13,465 bases of DNA from Spirochaetota bacterium (GTDB taxonomy: Bacteria; Spirochaetota; UBA4802; JAFGJZ01), in assembly GCA_022704645.1 (NCBI GenBank), contig JAKJGA010000035.1:1-13465 (forward strand), read 5' to 3'. The notes under the pieces are model-generated. The model was not told the DNA's origin, searched no databases, and worked only from the letters and a program-made list of their open reading frames with translations. The translations under genes were made by a program, and so were the position numbers. Positions 5,838 to 11,374 of this stretch are shown here, piece after piece. How positions within the stretch are numbered: position 1 is the first letter of the stretch; each line of letters opens with the position of its first letter.

Positions 5838-6935
5838 ATGGGAAATCCAAATTCGTATTCAGAAATAAAAAATAATCGTGCTCAAAAAATCGTGTTTCTG
5901 GTTTTATTCGGTGCAGTGGCTGTTTCAATTGCCGTAATATTCAGATATTATATTTGGCCGCTTTTTTTTGCTGTGATCAGCTATATTGCTCTTAAACCTA
6001 TACATAATTTTTTTACTGCAAGGCTGAAATCTCAGAGAATAAGCACTTTTATTGTTGTTTCAGCGTTCTGTCTTCTTGTAATTCTGCCGTCAGTTGTACT
6101 TATGCTTCTTCTGGCGAATCAGTCGCTTGAAATTTATCATGAAGTTACTAATAATATCAAGCCTGCGGACATCCAAATATATATTTATAAAAACGTGACG
6201 GTGAAAAAGATTCTGGCTTATCTTGGTGTCCGTGAAAAACTTGTTTATGAAAAAGTCATGGAATTTATTAAGGTTTATTCTTTTGATATATTTTCAGGTA
6301 TAATGAAAGCTGTCGGATTTTCGGTTACATTTCTGATAAATATTTTGTTTACCGTAATGTTTCTCGTCTTTCTATTCAGTGAGGCTCATAAGCTTACTCC
6401 TCTTGCTTATAAAGTTATTCCATTTCCGAGAGATGTTGATGTGGATATTTTCGGAAGAATAAAGAATGTTGTAAAAGTTTTGATTTTTGGAAACATACTG
6501 ATCATGGTGCTTCAGGGTGCAATGGTCGGTGTCGGGTTTTTGATATTTGGTGTTAATGTTTGGATGGTAGGAGCCGCAGCAGCAGCTGTTTTTTCATTAA
6601 TTCCGGGTATTGGTACTTCTATAGTTTGGATTCCTGCTGTGGCGCACCTTGCTTATTTGGGGAAAAGCAAAGAAGCCTTTTTACTTGCAGCATGGTCGCT
6701 CTTTTGGTATTTATTTCTTGAGAATGTTGTTAAGCCGCATGTTTTCGGCAAAAAGCTTAATTTTCATCCGATACTTTTCTTTTTTCTTCTCATCGGCAGT
6801 GTTATGACTTTTAATCTTCCTGGAGTGATAATCGGGCCTGTATTACTGACTATTTTCTTCTCACTTTGGGAAATATATAAATTTCTTGATTTGTACAACT
6901 CGGATAAAAAAATAAAATCAATTAAAAAAAGATAA
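5838..6935 (+). CDS. AI-2E family membrane protein
   Basis: A 365-residue integral membrane protein of the AI-2E (TqsA/YdiK/PerM) family. Different members export the AI-2 signal or act as sodium/proton antiporters; the substrate cannot be told from this sequence. Hydrophobic segments occur near residues 15-55 (two), 60-85, about 145-185, about 215-265, about 275-300 and about 310-345. The conserved half has the loop SLIPGIGTSIVWIPAVAHLA and the late GVIIGPVLLTIFFSLWEIY, both typical. I start at ATG 5838, preceded by GGGGA, because the upstream ATG at 5787 has no ribosome binding site and would put the GC-rich hairpin into the coding region. The gene ends just before a strong terminator. Confidence 0.92.
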   Translation: MGNPNSYSEIKNNRAQKIVFLVLFGAVAVSIAVIFRYYIWPLFFAVISYIALKPIHNFFTARLKSQRISTFIVVSAFCLLVILPSVVLMLLLANQSLEIYHEVTNNIKPADIQIYIYKNVTVKKILAYLGVREKLVYEKVMEFIKVYSFDIFSGIMKAVGFSVTFLINILFTVMFLVFLFSEAHKLTPLAYKVIPFPRDVDVDIFGRIKNVVKVLIFGNILIMVLQGAMVGVGFLIFGVNVWMVGAAAAAVFSLIPGIGTSIVWIPAVAHLAYLGKSKEAFLLAAWSLFWYLFLENVVKPHVFGKKLNFHPILFFFLLIGSVMTFNLPGVIIGPVLLTIFFSLWEIYKFLDLYNSDKKIKSIKKR

Positions 6936-6964
6936 AAAAAACCGGCTAAAAGCCGGTTTTTTTT
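6934..6964. terminator. Bidirectional rho-independent terminator
   Basis: ACCGGCT (6941-6947) and AGCCGGT (6951-6957) form a perfect 7-bp stem with an AAA loop. A run of A precedes the stem and a run of T follows it, so it works on both strands. It lies at the stop of the AI-2E gene and 20 bases beyond the stop of the convergent RRM gene. Confidence 0.93.
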
Positions 6965-6983
6965 ATCTTCAAGAAATCAAAAC

Positions 6984-7256
6984 TTAGTAGCGACCGTAGT
7001 TTGTGCGGGGCTTGTCCATTGCTTCGTTAACTTTGAGACGGCGTCCGTCAATTTCAGCACCGTTAAGTGCGCTAATTGCGGCCTGGGCTTCTGCATCAGT
7101 ACCCATTTCAACAAATGCGAAACCTTTAGATCTTCCGGTATCGCGATCTGTAATGATTTTCACTGAAGCGACTTCTCCATGTTCTTTGAAATAATCAGCA
7201 AGACCATCTTCGTATGTTCCGTAGCTGAGGTTTCCAACATAGATTTTTTTTCCCAT
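6984..7256 (-). CDS. Single-RRM RNA-binding protein
   Basis: A 90-residue protein made of one RNA recognition motif, like the Rbp proteins of cyanobacteria and many Gram-negative bacteria. RNP2 is IYVGNL (5-10) and RNP1 is KGFAFVEM (44-51), with the aromatic residues needed for RNA stacking in place. The tail after the domain is short (DKPRTNYGRY) and lacks a long glycine-rich extension. In other bacteria such proteins bind single-stranded RNA and several respond to cold. The gene is transcribed toward the AI-2E gene and shares its terminator. The ATG is preceded by AGGAAAGG on the coding strand five bases upstream. A leader of about 140 bases with two hairpins suggests post-transcriptional control. 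Confidence 0.96.
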   Translation of the reverse strand: MGKKIYVGNLSYGTYEDGLADYFKEHGEVASVKIITDRDTGRSKGFAFVEMGTDAEAQAAISALNGAEIDGRRLKVNEAMDKPRTNYGRY

Positions 7257-7261
7257 AAATA

Positions 7262-7284
7262 CCTTTCCTTCCGGATTATCCGGA
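7262..7284 (-). promoter_or_regulatory. Ribosome binding site and adjacent hairpin of the RRM gene
   Basis: On the minus strand, TCCGGA-TAA-TCCGGA (7284-7270) is a perfect 6-bp hairpin with a three-base loop. It directly abuts the strong Shine-Dalgarno sequence (7269-7262) five bases before the ATG. Its closeness to the ribosome binding site means its stability could affect ribosome access. Confidence 0.6.
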
Positions 7285-7288
7285 TATT

Positions 7289-7311
7289 AAAAAATACAGC
7301 ATTACTGCTGT
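7289..7311 (-). terminator. Attenuator-like hairpin in the RRM gene leader
   Basis: On the minus strand, ACAGCA and TGCTGT form a perfect 6-bp stem with a four-base loop (7311-7296), followed by one A and then six T (7294-7289). This is the shape of a short intrinsic terminator placed between the promoter and the RRM gene, so it may stop part of the transcripts before the gene. Confidence 0.5.
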
Positions 7312-7404
7312 CATATTCTTTTCTTAACGAGCAAATTCAGAGATTACAGAGCAAACAGAAAGGAGAGCAAAGTAGCCGATATAAGCGAGTAACAGAAAAA
7401 AATA

Positions 7405-7433
7405 ATTATAGGACATTACACATTGCTTGTAAA
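7405..7433 (-). promoter_or_regulatory. Sigma-70-type promoter of the RRM gene
   Basis: Reading the minus strand, TTTACA (7433-7428) and a perfect TATAAT (7410-7405) are separated by exactly 17 bases. Transcription would start near 7398, giving a leader of about 140 bases. A nearby TTGACA (7442-7437) is 26 bases from the TATAAT and cannot be the partner. Confidence 0.75.
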
Positions 7434-7450
7434 GTTTGTCAAGTAAATAT

Positions 7451-7475
7451 AACAATATGGATTAAAAATATTGTT
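7451..7475. repeat. Perfect 8-bp inverted repeat, operator-like
   Basis: AACAATAT (7451-7458) and ATATTGTT (7468-7475) form a perfect inverted repeat with a nine-base spacer, in the region between the divergent RRM and FDH-like genes. It lies upstream of the RRM promoter and overlaps a possible plus-strand minus-10 (TATAAC, 7448-7453). It could be a regulator site, or an AT-rich hairpin, since five T follow on the plus strand. Confidence 0.4.
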
Positions 7476-7518
7476 TTTAAATGTTAATGATCTGAAAGAG
7501 CGGTGCGTTAATAAAGAA

Positions 7519-7549
7519 TTGACAGATATGCCCCCAGACGATTTTTTAT
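7519..7549 (+). promoter_or_regulatory. Candidate promoter of the FDH-like operon
   Basis: A perfect minus-35 TTGACA is at 7519-7524. The best minus-10 partner, TTTTAT at 7544-7549, is 19 bases away and matches only four of six positions. An alternative is TTGCTT (7424-7429) with TATAAC (7448-7453) at 18 bases. Either would serve the operon that begins at 7588. Confidence 0.3.
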
Positions 7550-7556
7550 TGATGAT

Positions 7557-7573
7557 GCCGTATTTGAAACGGC
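7557..7573 (+). promoter_or_regulatory. Hairpin just upstream of the FDH-like gene start
   Basis: GCCGT and ACGGC form a 5-bp stem around a seven-base loop, ending 14 bases before ATG 7588. The ribosome binding site of that gene (GGGA near 7577-7581) is weak, so a neighbouring hairpin may matter for translation. Confidence 0.3.
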
Positions 7574-7587
7574 GAACGGGATGTTAG

Positions 7588-10122
7588 ATGAACCGCAGAG
7601 ATTTTTTAAAGCTATCAGCGGCCTTCGGTGCGGCATTTGCTGCGGGCGGGGTGCCTTATGTTTTTAATAGAATTTCACCATCAAAGAAATTACGATTCGC
7701 AGAAAAGATTCCGTCTCTTTGTCTTTATTGTTCTGCCCAGTGCCGTGTGAATAATTTTAGAAAAAACGGACGGTTCATTTCAATAAAAGGTGAAAATTCC
7801 TCTGCATTATGCCCGCGAGGGCTTTCCATTCCGGGCATTTTGAATTCATCAAAATCCGGTTTCATGATTAAAAGAAAAAATTCATCATCATGGGAAAATA
7901 TCGCCATAAACGATGCTGTTGAATTTTCTGCCATGAAAATTAAAGAAATCCGTGACCGCGATTTTCAAAGTACTGAAAACGGTTTTATTGTAAATAATCT
8001 GAAGACAATTGCATCAGTCATGGGTTCTTCACTTTCAAATGAAGAAGCATATTACATCACCAAGTTTATGAGAACACTGGGTATTCTTTATCACGGGAGT
8101 GAAACGCTTCTGTCTCATGATTCTGCTTCCGAATGCCTGAAAGATGCATTCGGATTATCTGCATCACATACTGATATCGAGTCTATTGATGATTCATGTG
8201 TTATGCTGATATTCGGTGCTGATATTGCGATGAACAATCCGTCGCTTGTACCTCATATACTGAAAGCTAAAAAGAAAGGAACTTTCATCATATGTGTTGA
8301 TCCGGTTTCCACATATACTTCGTCGCTTGCGGATATTCATGTACGAATAGCTCCGGGCACTGATTATTTTTTTCTCGGTGCTTTGATTAATTATCTTCTG
8401 AAAAATTCATTCGAAAATAAAGAATTTCTTTTGAATCATACGGATGCATCTTTCCTGACTGATTCAATTCTAGGCGGTGTTTACAGACTGGATGAGCGCG
8501 GCTATCCTGAATCTGATGATTCTCTGCGTAAAGATAATTCCGTATTGAGTCTTCTTTCAAAAGAATTATCATCATATACTCCCGAAGCTGCTGTTTCGAC
8601 ATGCGGCATTGATGCCGGAATATTTCTTTCTGTTTCGGAAAAAATTTCAATGTGCAACGGCAAAACAAAGTTTTTGTCATCGGTTTTCGGCGGATCGTTT
8701 TGTGATAATTCGAGAGGATTCTCCTCGGCTTGGCTGCTTTCTGTTCTTCATATTCTCGGCGGGAATGTTTCTTTGCCGAACGCAGGAATAGTGTGGCTGA
8801 AAAGCGGCGGAAACGAACAGGGCGTTTTTGATTTTGCTCCAGGATGGGATGAATATCCCGGGATGATTCCTCTTCCTGATCTTGCTTCAAGGAACCCTGA
8901 GTCTGATGCCAAGACTTATGAAAGAAATAATACATCCCAATATGATACTTCTATCCGTGCGGATTTTTCTAATTCGGTATCTGCACTTATGCGTGCGTTT
9001 TACACATCGGGAAATGATGTCATGCGTGATTCCTTTGAATATCTTCCGAAAAGATTCGGTAGAATTACTACGGATGATTTCAATTTGAAATCCGCTTCCG
9101 GTTTATTTTCAGCCTACTTTTTATCGGGGATAGATGTGTCTGCTTCGGTTTTTTATGATTTGATGAAGAATGCATTGAAATCGGATTTTGTTTTTATCAG
9201 TTCTGATTCTCCGGATTCTGCTAAAGTTATAGATTCGTTCGGATCTTCCGGAGCTGATGTAATTCTTTTTACAACGAAAAACAGAAGCGCAAAAAAAGGT
9301 TCGTTTACTGATTCTTTCCGCAGAATTAAAAATATCCGGGGTTTCGGAGATGATCCGGCTGAGTCGGATTATTTTACTGCATTAGCAGATAAAACAATAA
9401 AACTTTATGAATCCAAAGACGGACGTTTTCCTGATTCATTGATAAAAAGCAGATTGAGGATTCAATCTGATTTTATTGAATCAATGCGCAGTGAAATATC
9501 CGGAAATTCTGAAGGAAAGAATGTAAAAAGTTTTTCCGGTGCATCAGATAAAAAGATAATCTGCGCAAATAGATTTTATGCAGGATATGCTGAAGATTCA
9601 GATTTTCAAAAAGATTATTTCTGGCCGCAAAACCGCCGGGCTTTATTTTTTTCTTCAGAATATAATCCGTCGGATTCTCTTCATTATAAAAATTATGAAA
9701 GAAATAATTCAAAAGCCGTATTTGATTTTAAGACAGTCCCCTTTGCTTCGATTATCAGCAGTTTTTTAAAGCTGAATAATCCGTATGATGCATTCTATTC
9801 TGCTAAGAGCAATTCCGGCATTTTTGTTATTCCATCAGGAGACAGAATTTCATCAATGCCATCAGAGTCATTATGTTCTGATATGTTCGGATTGCCTGTT
9901 GCTGAAATTCCGTCTTATTTTTCTGATATACCGAACTATTCGAAAATAATACTTAAGAGCGGAGACAAGCAGGTCGTCTGTCTTGTCTTGAAAAAAAATA
10001 ATTCAAAGGAAATTAAATCCGGAGACCGTACTCTCTATCCGGTTAAAGTATATGCTTACGGGGGATTTTATCCAAGACCGGACTACCGCATTTTTTATGC
10101 GGAAATTGTGAAAGGTGTGTGA
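7588..10122 (+). CDS. FDH-N-type molybdopterin oxidoreductase, altered active site
   Basis: An 844-residue homologue of the large subunit of periplasmic formate dehydrogenases (FdnG/FdoG/FdhA). A twin-arginine signal (NRRDFLKLSAAFGAAFAAGG) points to folded export to the periplasm. The proximal [4Fe-4S] motif is Cys45, Cys48, Cys52 and Cys75 (CPRG, where FDHs usually have Lys). FDH-specific segments follow throughout: NNLKTIASVMGSSLSNEEAY, GTDYFFLGALINYLL, SSYTPEAAVSTCG, GSFTDSFRR (571-579), WPQNRR (679-684) and a terminal DYRIFYAEIVKG. The molybdenum ligand, normally Sec or Cys in the R-I-U/C-H-S motif, aligns with Ser176 (TCT codon), followed by conserved His177 and then Asp. The conserved Arg of the LRGxxNxQG motif is Lys405. 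TNHW and DPRFTRT are also lost. The protein is about 170 residues shorter than E. coli FdnG. Activity as a formate dehydrogenase is doubtful; another redox role or a structural role is possible. Confidence 0.88.
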   Translation: MNRRDFLKLSAAFGAAFAAGGVPYVFNRISPSKKLRFAEKIPSLCLYCSAQCRVNNFRKNGRFISIKGENSSALCPRGLSIPGILNSSKSGFMIKRKNSSSWENIAINDAVEFSAMKIKEIRDRDFQSTENGFIVNNLKTIASVMGSSLSNEEAYYITKFMRTLGILYHGSETLLSHDSASECLKDAFGLSASHTDIESIDDSCVMLIFGADIAMNNPSLVPHILKAKKKGTFIICVDPVSTYTSSLADIHVRIAPGTDYFFLGALINYLLKNSFENKEFLLNHTDASFLTDSILGGVYRLDERGYPESDDSLRKDNSVLSLLSKELSSYTPEAAVSTCGIDAGIFLSVSEKISMCNGKTKFLSSVFGGSFCDNSRGFSSAWLLSVLHILGGNVSLPNAGIVWLKSGGNEQGVFDFAPGWDEYPGMIPLPDLASRNPESDAKTYERNNTSQYDTSIRADFSNSVSALMRAFYTSGNDVMRDSFEYLPKRFGRITTDDFNLKSASGLFSAYFLSGIDVSASVFYDLMKNALKSDFVFISSDSPDSAKVIDSFGSSGADVILFTTKNRSAKKGSFTDSFRRIKNIRGFGDDPAESDYFTALADKTIKLYESKDGRFPDSLIKSRLRIQSDFIESMRSEISGNSEGKNVKSFSGASDKKIICANRFYAGYAEDSDFQKDYFWPQNRRALFFSSEYNPSDSLHYKNYERNNSKAVFDFKTVPFASIISSFLKLNNPYDAFYSAKSNSGIFVIPSGDRISSMPSESLCSDMFGLPVAEIPSYFSDIPNYSKIILKSGDKQVVCLVLKKNNSKEIKSGDRTLYPVKVYAYGGFYPRPDYRIFYAEIVKGV

Positions 10123-10829
10123 TGGGCGAAAAAGCTTTTTTTATAGATGAAAAACTATGTATTGCCTGCGGTGCCTGCAGAACTGCATGCAAGCTTTGGA
10201 ATAATCTTCCGAAAGAAGCAGAGCCTGACTATCCGCATAAATTTACTGTTACATTATGGAGCAGGGTAAATTCTTTTGAAGACGGTTCGGCACATCACGA
10301 AAAATGCCGTCATTGTTTTGATGCAAAGTGTGTTGTTTCATGTCCTGAGAATGCGTTATTTTATCAGGACGGGTTTGTTGTGCTCAATAAAGATAAATGT
10401 ATTGCCTGCGGCAAGTGTGAAAATGTTTGTCCGTTTGACTGTATCAAGGTCGGTTTAGTCCAGGGTGAAACTAAGAAAACTGCGCATAAGTGTCATGCCT
10501 GCGTGATAGAGTCTGATTCCAAACCGCATTGTGTGTTAAACTGTCCGACAGGTGCTCTAAGTTTCGGAAACCGGAGAAGAATTATTTCCAAGGCTTTAAA
10601 GCTGCGTTCTGAATATTCCGCAAAAGGTGAAGAATATGTTATCGAAGGCATTTCCGGGGATTTTCAAATGGGAGCAATAACTTTAAAAAAGAAACGTGAT
10701 GAAAAGAAATTATCTTTCTCTTCAGCCGGAAATGAAAAATTTATTTATTCCCTTGTGTTAAGGTCTGTACCTGTTTTGCGCCCGGTCAGGCGGCATCTAT
10801 ATGATTTTATTTCAAAAATGCTTTCATGA
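10122..10829 (+). CDS. Ferredoxin-type subunit with four [4Fe-4S] motifs
   Basis: A 235-residue electron-transfer subunit like FdnH/FdhB. Four cysteine clusters are complete: Cys13/16/19/23; Cys62/65/70/74; Cys93/96/99/103; and Cys124/127/137/141. The phrase ACKLWNNL after the first cluster is close to the FDH beta-subunit pattern. Unlike FdnH it has no C-terminal membrane helix (the end is RPVRRHLYDFISKMLS). It has no signal peptide, so it would be exported as a complex with the Tat-tagged large subunit. The ATG at 10122 overlaps the previous stop as TGATG, and AAGG lies six bases upstream; GTG 10119 is a less likely start. No cytochrome b subunit follows. The intact clusters contrast with the altered active site of its partner. 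Confidence 0.93.
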   Translation: MGEKAFFIDEKLCIACGACRTACKLWNNLPKEAEPDYPHKFTVTLWSRVNSFEDGSAHHEKCRHCFDAKCVVSCPENALFYQDGFVVLNKDKCIACGKCENVCPFDCIKVGLVQGETKKTAHKCHACVIESDSKPHCVLNCPTGALSFGNRRRIISKALKLRSEYSAKGEEYVIEGISGDFQMGAITLKKKRDEKKLSFSSAGNEKFIYSLVLRSVPVLRPVRRHLYDFISKMLS

Positions 10830-10858
10830 TTTTTTCTTTACAGCTTGTTTTAAGTTTC

Positions 10859-10888
10859 TTTACTTGATTTGTATTAGTAATATATGAT
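10859..10888 (+). promoter_or_regulatory. Candidate promoter for the lipoprotein gene
   Basis: TTTACT (10859-10864) and TATGAT (10883-10888) are 18 bases apart in an AT-rich 86-base gap. No terminator hairpin is visible in that gap, so readthrough from the FDH-like pair is also possible. Confidence 0.4.
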
Positions 10889-10915
10889 TTAGTTTTATAT
10901 TGTCCGGAGTTGAAG

Positions 10916-11374
10916 ATGAAAAAAATATTGGTTATGATAGTTCCTTTAATGCTTTTTTGCCAGGGTTGCAGTCTGGATACTTATTTTATCATTCAGATGT
11001 TTAAAGCAAAAATTACTGTTGCGGAAGCAATGAAAGTTAAAGATGACATCGACATGGCTGTTAATCCTGCTAAAAAATCGGAAATTTTTTCTGCATTGAA
11101 GAAAAAAATGATAAAGATCGATAATGTTAAAGTAAAAAGGGTGATCAATTCATCAAATATTGATTATGATTTTTGTGTTGTTGTTGAAGCCGAGTATGAG
11201 AAGGGTCAGGTTGAATGCTATGTTCACAGTAAAGAGGTTTCAACTATTGCCGATATCGAAGCTGGTATAACTTCAATAAACTGTGTCGGAGATTTCAGCA
11301 AGTTTTTTACAAGTGTGGAGGATACTTTTCTGAAAATTGAAATGACTAATTCAAATATCAGCATATTGAGATGA
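10916..11374 (+). CDS. Small putative lipoprotein of unknown function
   Basis: A 152-residue protein that I do not recognise. It begins MKKILVMIVPLMLFCQGCSL, a short basic start, a hydrophobic stretch and Cys18 as the probable lipidated residue. The lipobox (FCQGC) is slightly unusual because Cys stands at -3. The mature part has alternating beta-like segments and helices rich in Lys, Val and Ile, with pairs of internal cysteines (DFCVVVEAEYE and VECYVH). The ATG at 10916 is chosen over TTG 10910 because GGAG lies six bases upstream. It overlaps the acylase-family gene by four bases (ATGA), so the two are translationally coupled and probably work together in the envelope. Confidence 0.75.
   Translation: MKKILVMIVPLMLFCQGCSLDTYFIIQMFKAKITVAEAMKVKDDIDMAVNPAKKSEIFSALKKKMIKIDNVKVKRVINSSNIDYDFCVVVEAEYEKGQVECYVHSKEVSTIADIEAGITSINCVGDFSKFFTSVEDTFLKIEMTNSNISILR

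Noticed and set aside
8113..8115. Possible selenocysteine codon at the molybdenum-ligand position
   Set aside because: The codon is TCT (serine), and no in-frame TGA occurs in the gene before its end.
8387..8935. Minus-strand open frame of 182 codons inside the FDH-like gene
   Set aside because: It is antisense to a region with clear FDH homology in the plus frame; its Lys/Arg/Gln-rich composition is typical of a shadow frame.
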